Of a stretch of 52,032 nucleotides of DNA, positions 35,199 to 44,192 are shown in pieces (position 1 is the first letter of the stretch; each line of letters begins with the position of its first letter). The notes under the pieces are model-generated. The model ran no database searches. It was not told the origin of the DNA and was given only the letters and a program-made list of their open reading frames with translations. The position numbers and the translations under genes were made by a program. The stretch is from Candidatus Fermentibacterota bacterium (GTDB lineage Bacteria; Fermentibacterota; Fermentibacteria; Fermentibacterales; JCC-6). The stretch lies in the NCBI GenBank assembly GCA_014728175.1, contig WJMA01000024.1, positions 1-52,032 on the forward strand, written 5' to 3'.

Positions 35199-36866
35199 GT
35201 GGGATTGGAATTCTTGACCGGCCTGTCTCTGGGCACGGCCGCTCTGGCCGTGGTGGTGGCTCTCATACTGAGTTTTCTGGTGCTCCAGGACTTCCGCAGC
35301 GAGGCCTCCGCTAACGCCGCCCTGACCGGTGCCATGATAACCGAGATGCTGCCGGGTAGACCTCGACTCGCCGATTTGAGGGAGGTGTACGACCTCCTGC
35401 CCGCCCAGAGCGGTGTTTCGGAAATAGCCTTGGTCGACAGCACCGGAAGAAACGTTCTGGCCAGCACCGGCTCGGGGGAGGTGGCGACGTCGGTCGATCT
35501 GGAGGACGATAGCTGGTCACTCCATTCGATGGAATCGGGATACCTGCTCGGGATAAGGCTCTCCAGGGCTTCCCGGGGCGGCTTCGTGGTTCCGGTCATG
35601 ATCGGCCTGGCGGCTCTGGCCTGCGGATTGGTCGTTCTCGCCCTGTTCACCCCCCGTTGGCTGCGGGAAAGGGTAGTTACCCCCCTGAGGTCGATACTGG
35701 ATCAGGCCGACCAGGTCACTCCCGGGGGAGGGAGAACGGCGGAGACCGCCAGCGCTTCCTTTCAGAAGATGGTAGGGCTTCTGGCCGAAAGGGATAGAGA
35801 GCTGTCCAGGCTAAAAGATGCCGCCGAGCGTAGAGCCGACGCCCTGGAAGAGAGAGCGGAGACGGTCCTGGCCAGCATCAGCTCGGCGGTGCTCGCCGTG
35901 GACTCCTCCTGGAAACTAAAACTCTATAACCAGAGCGCCGCCGACCTGTTCCTCCTTACCGACGATGACCTGGAGAAGCCCTTTCCGGCCGGAAGAACCG
36001 AGATCGGAGACGAAATTTCGAACAGGCTGTCCGAGCTGCCCGACCGTCCGGTGGAGCTGGACATCCAGATGGGGTCGGAGAGCGACGAACGAGCGTTCGG
36101 GGTGTACGCCTCCCCTTCCGGGCCGGACGAGGTGGCCATAATGGTAACCGATGTGAGTGCGGTCAGACGTTTGGAGAGAAGGATCGCCGAGGAGGCCTCG
36201 ATGGCAGATTTGGGAGCGGTGTCCGCGGGTATCTCCCACGAGATGGGAAACAGCCTGTGCGCCCTGGCCGGTTTCATCGACCTTCTGGCCAAGGGACACC
36301 GGGACCGTAGAACCGCCTCCATACTCTCCGAGGCCCGGAGCGAGGTGGAGTCGGCGAGAAAGATGATCGATTCCTTCAAATCCATCGCCGGAACTCCGGA
36401 CCGACCGGCCAAGAGATTGAGTACGGAAGATATCCTGAGTATTCTGAGGCACCTCTGCGAGGAAACCGGTGAGGGATGCACCGTAACTGATGGCGAAGGC
36501 GAGGGAGCGGTAATGGCCGATCCGATTCTGCTGAGGCGGTGCCTGCAGAATCTGCTGAACAACGCCCTGCAAGCCTCGGACGGTGGAAACGTGGAGCTCT
36601 CGCTGGAGGTGTCCATGGACGATCGCAGACTCCACCTGGAGGTGGCCGACGACGGCCCCGGTCTGCCGGAGCCACCGGAAGAGGTGTTCAGGCCGTTCTT
36701 TACTACCAAGCAGGAATCTGGAGCGAACATGGGATTGGGGCTGACCATAACCCGGAGGATCGTCTCTTCTCTGGGAGGCAGAATCACCGCCTCCAACCGC
36801 AGCGAGGGAGGCGCGAGCTTCGTAATAACCCTGCCCCTGGCGGAGACCGAGGCCGACGGTGAGTAG
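35199..36866 (+). CDS. Membrane sensor histidine kinase (HAMP-PAS-HisKA-HATPase)
   Basis: A 555-aa kinase with one membrane segment at about 5-30, an outer sensing loop (30-125), a second membrane segment (about 127-148), a HAMP-like linker, a PAS domain (about 220-320), the phospho-His in GISHEMGNSL (about 347) and an ATPase domain (NNALQAS, DDGPGLPEP, FFTTKQESGANMGLGL). The start is uncertain: GTG at 35199 has its GGGGAGG 20 nt away, and the coding frame continues upstream as VATKKFT, which would supply the positive charges usual before a first membrane segment. The regulator gene overlaps by 8 nt. Confidence 0.92.
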   Translation: MGLEFLTGLSLGTAALAVVVALILSFLVLQDFRSEASANAALTGAMITEMLPGRPRLADLREVYDLLPAQSGVSEIALVDSTGRNVLASTGSGEVATSVDLEDDSWSLHSMESGYLLGIRLSRASRGGFVVPVMIGLAALACGLVVLALFTPRWLRERVVTPLRSILDQADQVTPGGGRTAETASASFQKMVGLLAERDRELSRLKDAAERRADALEERAETVLASISSAVLAVDSSWKLKLYNQSAADLFLLTDDDLEKPFPAGRTEIGDEISNRLSELPDRPVELDIQMGSESDERAFGVYASPSGPDEVAIMVTDVSAVRRLERRIAEEASMADLGAVSAGISHEMGNSLCALAGFIDLLAKGHRDRRTASILSEARSEVESARKMIDSFKSIAGTPDRPAKRLSTEDILSILRHLCEETGEGCTVTDGEGEGAVMADPILLRRCLQNLLNNALQASDGGNVELSLEVSMDDRRLHLEVADDGPGLPEPPEEVFRPFFTTKQESGANMGLGLTITRRIVSSLGGRITASNRSEGGASFVITLPLAETEADGE

Positions 36867-38151
36867 CGTTCTGGTTGTCGAGGACAAGCGGGGCATGCGG
36901 AAGATGCTGGCCACGGCGCTCACCGAGGAGGGTTGGAGCGTAACCACCGCGGAGACCGGAGACCGGGCCCTCGAGCTCCTGGGGGAAACAGGCTACGATT
37001 TGGTGCTCACCGATGTGCGTCTGCCGGGGAAAACGGACGGCCTGGACGTACTGAGGAAGGTTGTCGATTCCTGCATGGGAACGCCGGTGGTGCTGATGAC
37101 GGCCTTCGGTACCATAGACATGGCCGTGAGCGCCATGAAGATCGGTGCCGTGGACTTCATTACCAAGCCCTTCGAGTTGGACGACCTGCTCTCCCTTCTC
37201 AAGAGGTGCACCGGGCATCCGCGCAACAGGATCGTGGGTAGCTCCGAAGGGTTGCGGAGGGCCGTGGAGAGATCCAGGAAGGCGGCCGCTACGGGCATGT
37301 CGGTGCTGATTCTGGGAGAGAGCGGAACCGGAAAAGAGCTGCTGGCCAGGCTGGTGCACGAGGAGGGGCCCTCCAGCGACGGTCCCTTCGTACCCGTCAA
37401 CTGCGCCGCCATACCGTCCGAGCTGATGGAGAGCGAGCTGTTCGGAGCGGAGAAGGGCGCCTATACGGGATCGGAGTCGCTTCGGGTGGGAAGGTTCGAG
37501 CAGGCATCGGGAGGGACGATATTCCTGGACGAGGTTGGCGACCTCTCGCATACCCTTCAGGGAAAGCTGCTCAGAGTTTTACAGGAGAGAGAGTTCACCC
37601 GCCTGGGCGGGGAACGGACGATCAAGTCGACCGCCAGGGTGGTGGCCGCCAGCAACCGGGACCTGGAAACCGAGGTCGGGGAGGGAGGATTCCGAAAGGA
37701 CCTCTACTACAGGCTCAGCCAGTTTCCGGTAAAGCTACCGCCCCTGAGAGACCGGGTCTCCGACGTGCCGGAGCTGATCAGGCACTTCCTGGATTCGGTG
37801 GGAATGGAAGAGGTAGAGCTTTCGAGGGACGCCATGGGCCTTCTGAAAAGCTATAGCTGGCCGGGAAACGTTCGAGAGCTGAAGAACGTGGTTCTCAGGG
37901 CCGCGGCCCTGTGCGAGCAGAAGCTGATCCCCGCCGAGCTGCTGGAGATAACCCCGCAGCGACCTCCGGATGAGCCGGAGGAAGGCCTTCTGGAGGAATC
38001 GGCCAGAGTGGCGAGACGCAGAGAGAGGGAGCTTATTATCGAGGCCCTCAGAGCGACCGGCGGGAATCGCAAGGAGGCCGCCGAGATGCTCAAGGTGAGC
38101 TATCGGACCCTGCTTTCCAGGATAAAGGAGCTGAAGATAGAGGTGCCCTGA
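36859..38151 (+). CDS. NtrC-family sigma-54 response regulator
   Basis: A 430-aa regulator: receiver (1-115; phospho-Asp in LTDVRLPG), AAA+ domain (about 130-370; Walker A GESGTGKE, Walker B-like TIFLDEVGDL, arginine region RKDLYYRLSQFPVKLPPLRDR) and a Fis-type helix-turn-helix at the end (NRKEAAEMLKVSYRTLLSRIK). The sigma-54 contact loop reads GAYTGS instead of GAFTGA; Tyr at the third position is common and the final Ser is less so. It should activate RpoN promoters when phosphorylated by the overlapping kinase. Target genes are not evident. Confidence 0.95.
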   Translation: MSSVLVVEDKRGMRKMLATALTEEGWSVTTAETGDRALELLGETGYDLVLTDVRLPGKTDGLDVLRKVVDSCMGTPVVLMTAFGTIDMAVSAMKIGAVDFITKPFELDDLLSLLKRCTGHPRNRIVGSSEGLRRAVERSRKAAATGMSVLILGESGTGKELLARLVHEEGPSSDGPFVPVNCAAIPSELMESELFGAEKGAYTGSESLRVGRFEQASGGTIFLDEVGDLSHTLQGKLLRVLQEREFTRLGGERTIKSTARVVAASNRDLETEVGEGGFRKDLYYRLSQFPVKLPPLRDRVSDVPELIRHFLDSVGMEEVELSRDAMGLLKSYSWPGNVRELKNVVLRAAALCEQKLIPAELLEITPQRPPDEPEEGLLEESARVARRRERELIIEALRATGGNRKEAAEMLKVSYRTLLSRIKELKIEVP

Positions 38152-38484
38152 GACCTTCCCGCATCCGGGCCGGGAACCGTTCTCCCCCCGTTTGGTATAC
38201 GTATTGAGGTGGGTAGGGAGTCTACGGCATAAATGCCCTTAAATAATATCGTAGCAAAAGGATAACCTAACGTTGACAACATGGTCGACGGCTAGCTATT
38301 ATGGTTTTGTGGAGACCAAAGGAATTCCCTGCTCTCATCCCGTTATACGCCTTGGGGTGGAGCAGGTTTTTTCGCCTACCCTTTTTCGGGTTCTCCCGCC
38401 GTGCGGCCTTCACGGGCGCTTTTGCCCATTGTCCCGGATCGGCCTTTCAGGGCAAATCTCACCGGAGCGAAAGGAGCGTATAAT
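38152..38484 (+). other. 333-nt gene-free region with a long 5' leader
   Basis: The left part has only a weak 6-bp stem (TTCCCG/CGGGAA, about 38157-38177) and no T-run. The right part is a leader of about 175 nt between the predicted start near 38309 and the hpf ATG. It holds small pairing stretches (GGGC-GCTTTT-GCCC; TTGCCC...GGGCAA) that could fold, and an AAGGAG 8 nt before the ATG. I see no known riboswitch. Confidence 0.5.
38273..38302 (+). promoter_or_regulatory. Sigma-70-type promoter of hpf and the PTS genes
   Basis: TTGACA (38273-38278) and TATTAT (38297-38302) are separated by 18 bp, the best consensus promoter in the window. Start of transcription is expected near 38309. Confidence 0.7.
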
Positions 38485-39054
38485 ATGAACATCGAGCTGG
38501 ACGGAAGGCATTTCGGTTTGACTGATGCCCTCAAGAATCACGTCAATAACAAGCTGTCTGGTCTCGCCAAGTACTACGATGGAATCGATCGCGTCCACGT
38601 GATTCTAGAGGTTACCTCCGGCATAAATCATGCACACGTTCAGCTGAGGGGCGACCGGTTGAAGCTCGATGCCCGTTCCGAGTCCCACGACATGTACGCG
38701 GCTTTCGACGAGAGCACCGAGAACCTCGAGAGACAATTGAGGAAATTCAAGGATCGCATCCACGGCCATCCCCACAGGCGAAACGGCAACGGCAACTCCA
38801 ACCAGAAACCTCTGGACGGAACATATTACGTTCCCGTAGAGGTGTCCGAGCTGGAGAAGCCGATCCTCGTTCCCAACAGCACCCCTCTCATGAGACTGAC
38901 CACGAACGAGGCCATGACCGAGTTCGAGGTGGGCGGCTACGATTACCTGGTCTTCTACAACACGGAAACGGACAGCATTAACGCCGCTTACCGGACGTCC
39001 TCGGCTACCACCCAGGTGGTGGAGATGGCCGAGACCACCCTGGCCGGCGTGTAG
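38485..39054 (+). CDS. hpf: Ribosome hibernation-promoting factor, long form
   Basis: A 189-aa protein. The start is ATG 38485 with AAGGAG 8 nt upstream. The N-terminal HPF/RaiA domain (1-95) shows DALKNHVNNKLSGLAKYYDGI and DMYAAFDESTENLERQLRKFK. A His/Asn-rich linker leads to the C-terminal dimerisation domain (about 125-189; LMRLTTNEAMTEFEVGGYDYLVFYN), so it is the long type that can pair 70S ribosomes into 100S dimers in starvation. It has its own strong promoter and heads the HPrK-HPr-EI operon. Confidence 0.96.
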   Translation: MNIELDGRHFGLTDALKNHVNNKLSGLAKYYDGIDRVHVILEVTSGINHAHVQLRGDRLKLDARSESHDMYAAFDESTENLERQLRKFKDRIHGHPHRRNGNGNSNQKPLDGTYYVPVEVSELEKPILVPNSTPLMRLTTNEAMTEFEVGGYDYLVFYNTETDSINAAYRTSSATTQVVEMAETTLAGV

Positions 39055-39075
39055 CCGTACCGAGCCCGGATCAGA

Positions 39076-40080
39076 TTGAGAGACCGTTACCCCGAACCCG
39101 AGCAGTTCACCGTGCGTGAGCTGTACCAGAGGTTGGGAGGGAAGCTGCGGCTTCGCCCGGTACTGGGAGAGCTGGGAATGGACAGGAAGGTCTGCTCTGG
39201 AGACATAAGCCGGCCCGGCCTCGGTCTGACCGGATACGTCCACAAGTTTCTCTACGAGCGCATCCAGATATTTGGAGAGACCGAGATAACCTACCTGGAC
39301 CAGCTCGATCCGGCGAGTCGAGAGGAAGCCCTGGTAAGGATATTCCAGTTCCCGATCTACTGCTGCATAGTAACCAAGGACCTGACGGTGCCAGAGGAGC
39401 TCCTCAGGGCGGCCGACGAAGCCGACGCAGCCCTATTCTCCTCCCCGCGGGACACCACTCCGCTCATCCACGATCTCTGCGACTATCTGGGGGTGATATT
39501 CGCCCCCATGAAATCCGTTCACGGCACCCTGGTGGACGTGTTCGGCATCGGCCTGCTGTGCACCGGCCGCAGCGCCATAGGCAAGAGCGAGGCCGTTCTG
39601 GGGTTGGTGGAGCGGGGACACAGGCTGGTTGCGGACGACAACGTGAGGATCAGGAGAACCGGGGACACACTTTTGGGTACCGGTGATTCGCTGATGGGCT
39701 ATCACATGGAAATCAGGGGCCTGGGAATGGTCGACGTCGCGGCCCTGTACGGGATAAAGGCGGTAAAGGACAGGCAGCAGATAGAGATCGAGGTAAGGCT
39801 TCAGGACTGGTCGGAGGATCTGCGGTACGACCGGGCCGGACTGGACGAGAAGAGAACCACGATTCTGGGCCTGGAGATACCACTTGTGGTCCTGCCCGTA
39901 CTTCCCGGGAGGAACCTAACCCTGCTGCTGGAGGTCGCCGCCATGAACCATCTGCTCAACAAGGGCGGAGACAGCCCGGCGAGACTCCTTAACAAGCAGC
40001 TTATTAGAAGAATGGAGAACACGGAGCAGGACGAGCCAGAAAGACCATCCGACTCCGGAGAAGAAGTTGTTCGAGGATAA
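39076..40080 (+). CDS. hprK: HPr kinase/phosphorylase
   Basis: A 334-aa bifunctional enzyme that phosphorylates HPr at Ser46 or removes that phosphate. The start is TTG 39076 with a poor ribosome site, but the family's TVREL core follows 11 residues later, so it is probably right. The N-terminal domain (1-130) has the ISRPGLGLTGY motif. The kinase domain has His149 (SVHGTLVDVFGIG), P-loop GRSAIGKSE at 164-172 (normally SG, here SA), VADDNV and the signature EIRGLGMVDVAALYG. It overlaps the HPr gene by 14 nt. Together with a Ser46 HPr it indicates catabolite-type regulation. Confidence 0.95.
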   Translation: MRDRYPEPEQFTVRELYQRLGGKLRLRPVLGELGMDRKVCSGDISRPGLGLTGYVHKFLYERIQIFGETEITYLDQLDPASREEALVRIFQFPIYCCIVTKDLTVPEELLRAADEADAALFSSPRDTTPLIHDLCDYLGVIFAPMKSVHGTLVDVFGIGLLCTGRSAIGKSEAVLGLVERGHRLVADDNVRIRRTGDTLLGTGDSLMGYHMEIRGLGMVDVAALYGIKAVKDRQQIEIEVRLQDWSEDLRYDRAGLDEKRTTILGLEIPLVVLPVLPGRNLTLLLEVAAMNHLLNKGGDSPARLLNKQLIRRMENTEQDEPERPSDSGEEVVRG

Positions 40081-40333
40081 CGTAGAGGTTCCGAACAAGC
40101 TGGGTGTGCACGCCAGGCCGGCCGCATTGATCGTGAAAACCGCGGCGGGATTCAGATCCAGCATCCATCTTTCCGTCGATAACAATAGGATCAATGCGAA
40201 GAGCATCATGGGCGTAATGACTCTCGCCGCGGGTAAGGGAACCGAGATAACGATTTCCGCCGAGGGATCAGACGAGAGGCAAGCCGTGGAGGCCTTGGTT
40301 GCCCTGATAGCGGAGGGATTCGGAGAGGAGTAG
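40067..40333 (+). CDS. ptsH: Phosphocarrier protein HPr
   Basis: An 88-aa protein of standard size. His15 lies in GVHARPAAL (phosphorylated by enzyme I) and Ser46 in AKSIMGVM (phosphorylated by HPr kinase), both at exactly the classical residue numbers when started at TTG 40067. GGAGAAG precedes the start. The gene begins inside hprK and ends 2 nt before the enzyme I start. Confidence 0.97.
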   Translation: MFEDNVEVPNKLGVHARPAALIVKTAAGFRSSIHLSVDNNRINAKSIMGVMTLAAGKGTEITISAEGSDERQAVEALVALIAEGFGEE

Positions 40334-40335
40334 AT

Positions 40336-42078
40336 CTGAGCCAGAGATTCGAGGGCATTCAGGGTTCGCCTGGAATCGGAATAGGTCCGGCGTTCCTGCT
40401 CAGGGTCGAAGAACTCAGGGTAAAGAAGCAGGAGCTGGGCGGCCCGGGAGATGTCCAGAGCGAGATCGAGAGGTTCGAGAAAGCCGTCGATCTGACCAGG
40501 CGCGAGCTGGAAAGCCTGTCCGACAAGGTTGCGGACGTGGTCGAAGGCAAGCAGTTGGTCGAGGTCCATATGCTCATCCTGGACGACCCTACGATCCAGC
40601 GTGACGTCAGGGACAGAATAATAAACGACCTGGTAAACGCGGAGTACGCGGTCAGTAAGGTTCTCTCGGAGATCGTGGAGCGGTTCCAGAAGATCGATGA
40701 TCCCTACATGAAGGAGAGAATCGCCGACGTGCGGGACGTAGGCAGACGACTGATGAGCCAACTCTTGGGAACCGAGAGGGAGGTGCTGCAGAACGTAGAC
40801 CACCCTCTGGTGCTGGTGAGCAAGGACCTCGATCCCAGCGACACGATGAACCTCCCCCCGGACATGGTAATGGGCTTCGCCACGGACAAGGGGGGGAGGA
40901 CGTCCCATACCGCCATAGTAGCCAGGAGTCTGGGCATTCCGGCGGTAGTGGGTCTGCGGGACCTGGCCGAGCAGATTCAACCGGGCCAGACCCTTATAGT
41001 TGATGGCATACATGCCCACGTGATAGTCGACCCCGACCCAGAAGAGGTACTCTACTACTCCCAGCTCAGGAAGAAGTACCTGGACACCGAGAAGACCATC
41101 GCCCTGAACGCGGAGGAATCCACGGTAACCACCGACGGATTCCAGATCGAGCTGTCCGCGAATATAGAGTTCTCACAGGAGGCCGAGCAGGTCAGGCGCT
41201 ACGGAGGGACGGGGGTGGGTCTGTTCCGAACGGAGTATCTGAAACTGCTGTCCCCGAACGAGAACGATGAGGAAACCCAGTTCCAGGCTTACAAGCACGT
41301 TCTGCAGGTGCTGGATCCCGATCCGGTGATAATCCGGACCTTCGATTTGGGGGGAGACAAGTTTCCCGGATCCCTACAAGGTGAGGAGGCCAATCCCTTC
41401 CTGGGATGGCGAGCGGTGAGGATAGGCCTGGACAGACCGGAGATAATGCGCACCCAGCTGCGGGCGATTCTGAGGGCCTCGGTTTTCGGGAAGGCCAAAC
41501 TGTTGCTGCCCATGGTTACCGATGTAGGGCAGGTGCGAGAGGTAAGGGAGCACCTATCGGCGGTGAAGGCCTCCCTGGGTGAGCGGGGGGTGAGCTACGA
41601 TGACGGTATGGAGGTGGGGATAATGGTGGAGACCCCGGCGGCATCCATGGGCATAGACCTGATGCTCCCCGAGGTCGACTTCGTATCCATAGGCACCAAC
41701 GATCTCACCCAGTACACGCTGGCCGTAGACCGGGGGAGCCCCTACGTGGCGAAGCTGTACGATCCCTACCATCCGGTGGTCCTCAGACAGATAGCACACG
41801 TAGTCCGGGAATGCACAAAAGCGGATACCTGGGTGGGCATATGCGGGCAGATGGCCAGCGAGCCTCTGGCAGTGCCCTTCCTGGTGGGACTGGAGATGGA
41901 CGAGCTCAGCGTCGTGCTTCCCAGGATCCCGGACGTAAAGAGCCTGGTAAGGGTGATAAGTCTCGAGCAATCCAAAACGCTGGTCGATAAAACACTGAAG
42001 GCGGGATCCTCCGGGGAGGTTCTCGAGCTCCTCAGGGAGTTCGTAAAGGGCAAGTACCCGGAGGTACTGCTGGATTAG
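40336..42078 (+). CDS. ptsI: PTS enzyme I (phosphoenolpyruvate-protein phosphotransferase), probable CTG start
   Basis: A 580-aa enzyme that takes phosphate from PEP and passes it to HPr. The first ATG/GTG/TTG in frame (GTG 40537) would drop the conserved N-terminus, including FEGIQGSPGIGIGPAF, which is readable directly upstream. The frame gives no better start than CTG at 40336, with AGGAG 5 nt upstream, 2 nt after the HPr stop; the full length then fits the family. Active His191 lies in GGRTSHTAIVARS (E. coli His189); the PEP domain has FRTEYL, FDLGGDK and Cys in GICGQMAS. No EII components are in view, so it may feed HPr mainly for regulation. Confidence 0.96.
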   Translation: MSQRFEGIQGSPGIGIGPAFLLRVEELRVKKQELGGPGDVQSEIERFEKAVDLTRRELESLSDKVADVVEGKQLVEVHMLILDDPTIQRDVRDRIINDLVNAEYAVSKVLSEIVERFQKIDDPYMKERIADVRDVGRRLMSQLLGTEREVLQNVDHPLVLVSKDLDPSDTMNLPPDMVMGFATDKGGRTSHTAIVARSLGIPAVVGLRDLAEQIQPGQTLIVDGIHAHVIVDPDPEEVLYYSQLRKKYLDTEKTIALNAEESTVTTDGFQIELSANIEFSQEAEQVRRYGGTGVGLFRTEYLKLLSPNENDEETQFQAYKHVLQVLDPDPVIIRTFDLGGDKFPGSLQGEEANPFLGWRAVRIGLDRPEIMRTQLRAILRASVFGKAKLLLPMVTDVGQVREVREHLSAVKASLGERGVSYDDGMEVGIMVETPAASMGIDLMLPEVDFVSIGTNDLTQYTLAVDRGSPYVAKLYDPYHPVVLRQIAHVVRECTKADTWVGICGQMASEPLAVPFLVGLEMDELSVVLPRIPDVKSLVRVISLEQSKTLVDKTLKAGSSGEVLELLREFVKGKYPEVLLD

Positions 42079-42095
42079 TCCATGAAAGGCGGCAA

Positions 42096-43076
42096 ATGCA
42101 CGCGATCGTACCCGTAGCCGGAAAGGGAACCAGACTGAGGCCGCATACCTACTCGGTGCCCAAGCCCCTTCTTCCGGTCGCTGGAAAACCCGTTCTGGGG
42201 CACATACTGGAAACGTTGATGGAGGGCGGGATATCCCGGGTAACCCTCATCGTGGGATACATGGGAGAGGAGATCGTCTCCTGGGCCCGTGAGAGCTACG
42301 ATTTGGAGGTAGACTTCGCCGTTCAGGAGGTTATGAACGGCCTGGGGTCGGCAATCGGTCTCGCCGAGCCCCTCGTGGATGAGGGGCCCGTTCTGATCGC
42401 CCTGGGTGACACCATCTTCGATGCGAACATGGAGAAGATCGGAGCCTCGGGCAGGAACCTGATAGGCACCCGAAAGGTGGACGATCCCCGCAGGTTCGGA
42501 GTGGTTGTGGAGGAGGGTGACAGGGTTGTTCGGCTGGTCGAGAAACCGGCCGAGTTCGTAAGCGATCTGGCCATCGTAGGTCTATACTACTTCCGTTCTT
42601 CTGGGAGGTTGATGGAGGCCATAGGCAAGCTGGTGTCCATAGGAAAGAAGACCAGGGGGGAGTACCAGCTTACCGACGCCATGCAGCTGATGATAGACGA
42701 TGGCGAAGATTTCGGAACGTTCAGGATAGAGGGCTGGTTCGACTGCGGCAAGACCGAAACCCTCTTGGAGACAAACTCCAGATTGTTGCAGAGAAGCGGG
42801 TCCGCCGTCTTGGGCGAGGTGACCGATTCGGTGATCATAGATCCCGTCCATATCGCCGAGGGGGCGCATATTAGCTGCTCCGTGGTGGGCCCGGGAGTGA
42901 CCATCCGCAGCGGAGTTACGATGGATGACTGCATAGTCAGGCAGAGTATAATCGGCCGGGATACCACGCTCGGATGCTCCATACTGGAATCCTCGCTCCT
43001 GGGAAGGAACGTAGAGGTAAGGGATCAAACGGGTTTGCTCAACGTTGGTGATTGTTGCAGAGTCGTCTCCGGCTGA
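42096..43076 (+). CDS. Sugar-phosphate nucleotidyltransferase (glucose-1-phosphate thymidylyltransferase-like)
   Basis: A 326-aa enzyme that activates a sugar phosphate with NTP to make a nucleotide-sugar donor. The signature GKGTRLRPHTYSVPKPLLPVAGKP is clear, followed by the sugar-binding FAVQEVMNGLGSAI and GDTIFD. The C-terminal 90 residues contain hexapeptide-like turns (VIIDPVHIAEGAHIS, VTIRSGVTM) of a left-handed beta-helix, as in the longer RmlA/archaeal types. It probably supplies donors to the two GT4 enzymes downstream. It follows ptsI by 17 nt. Confidence 0.92.
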   Translation: MHAIVPVAGKGTRLRPHTYSVPKPLLPVAGKPVLGHILETLMEGGISRVTLIVGYMGEEIVSWARESYDLEVDFAVQEVMNGLGSAIGLAEPLVDEGPVLIALGDTIFDANMEKIGASGRNLIGTRKVDDPRRFGVVVEEGDRVVRLVEKPAEFVSDLAIVGLYYFRSSGRLMEAIGKLVSIGKKTRGEYQLTDAMQLMIDDGEDFGTFRIEGWFDCGKTETLLETNSRLLQRSGSAVLGEVTDSVIIDPVHIAEGAHISCSVVGPGVTIRSGVTMDDCIVRQSIIGRDTTLGCSILESSLLGRNVEVRDQTGLLNVGDCCRVVSG

Positions 43077-43121
43077 TCGGGCAAGATCGAGGACCGATTC
43101 GACACCGGAAAGGTTCCCGGG

Positions 43122-44192
43122 TTGAGTGGCTTCGACGGCAAGGCCGTGGTATACGGAGCTTCAATATCCAATAAAGGCGGCACCGGCGTCTACGTAAGAA
43201 GGCTTCTGGAAGGTTTCGTGGATCTGGGGACCACCGGAGTTAGCGTAGCGCTGGGAGAAAAGCTTATGCGTCCGTCGGAGGCCCTTCGGGCGACGCCCGA
43301 GCACGGAACGCTGCGAAAGCTTCTTCATGAGCACCTCAAGGCCCCTAGACTCGCTTCATCGGCTAACCCCGACATAGTCCATCTACCCGCCTTCGGAGGT
43401 ATGTCCCCGCCCGGGTTCAGGTACGTGGTGACGCTGCACGATCTGGCCTTCATGGACCGACCCTCGAGCTTTCCCCTGGTAAGATCCCTCTACTACAGGG
43501 CCCTCTTCGGTCGTCTGGCCAGGGGGGCCACCCTGGTCATGGTGGACAGCGATTTTACGGGCTCGGAGGCCGAGCGCCTGCTTGGAGTCGCTTCGGACGT
43601 AGTCAGACGGGTTTACCTGAGCACGGACGATTATGCGCGCCCTCCGGCACTCTTCCGCGAACGGTTCGGAGTGGAAGGAGACTACCTGATCTACGTGGGA
43701 ACCGTGGAGCCCAGAAAAAACGTAGGATCGCTGTTGGAGGCCTGGAGGAAAGCCAGTGCATCTTTGTCGGTGAGGCATCTGGTCGTAGCCGGCCGCTGGG
43801 GATGGGGAAGGACGAAGCTCAGAAGCCTTTTAGAGACCGAGCCCGGAGTGGTTTGGACCGGGGAGCTGGAAGAGCCAATGCTGAGGAGCGCCGTAACCGG
43901 TGCCAGGCTGCTGGTCTACCCATCGCTGTACGAGGGATTCGGACTGCCTCCCCTGGAGGCCGCGTCGGCGGGAGTTCCCTCGGTGATAGGGCCGGCCGAG
44001 GCCCTCAGGGAGGTCTACGGAGAAATCGCCATCCGGGCCCGGGCGGGAGATGCCGATTCGATCTCGGTCGCCGTTTCCAGGGCCCTGGACTCGAAGGTCG
44101 ACCCCGAGAAACTGCGGGAATTCGCATCCAGGTACAATCCCGCCGGCATGTCCGCACGGGTCTTGGAGGTATACGGAGAGGCGGCTTCTTGA
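43122..44192 (+). CDS. Glycosyltransferase family 4
   Basis: A 356-aa GT-B enzyme with the GT4 pattern: GGTGVYVRRLLEGF at the N-terminus, VTLHDLAFMDRPSSFP, donor-side VGTVEPRKNVGSLLEAW, and PSLYEGFGLPPLEAASAGVPSV with E-x7-E. The start is TTG at 43122. It ends in a TTGA overlap with the next GT4. Likely mannosyl- or rhamnosyl-type; the sugar is not determined. Confidence 0.93.
   Translation: MSGFDGKAVVYGASISNKGGTGVYVRRLLEGFVDLGTTGVSVALGEKLMRPSEALRATPEHGTLRKLLHEHLKAPRLASSANPDIVHLPAFGGMSPPGFRYVVTLHDLAFMDRPSSFPLVRSLYYRALFGRLARGATLVMVDSDFTGSEAERLLGVASDVVRRVYLSTDDYARPPALFRERFGVEGDYLIYVGTVEPRKNVGSLLEAWRKASASLSVRHLVVAGRWGWGRTKLRSLLETEPGVVWTGELEEPMLRSAVTGARLLVYPSLYEGFGLPPLEAASAGVPSVIGPAEALREVYGEIAIRARAGDADSISVAVSRALDSKVDPEKLREFASRYNPAGMSARVLEVYGEAAS

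Noticed and set aside
38301-38483. 60-aa open frame in the hpf leader
   Set aside because: Its ATG lies over the predicted -10 region, it has no ribosome site, and the product has no recognisable feature.
40537-40539. GTG start for enzyme I
   Set aside because: It would remove the conserved N-terminal segment that is clearly encoded upstream.
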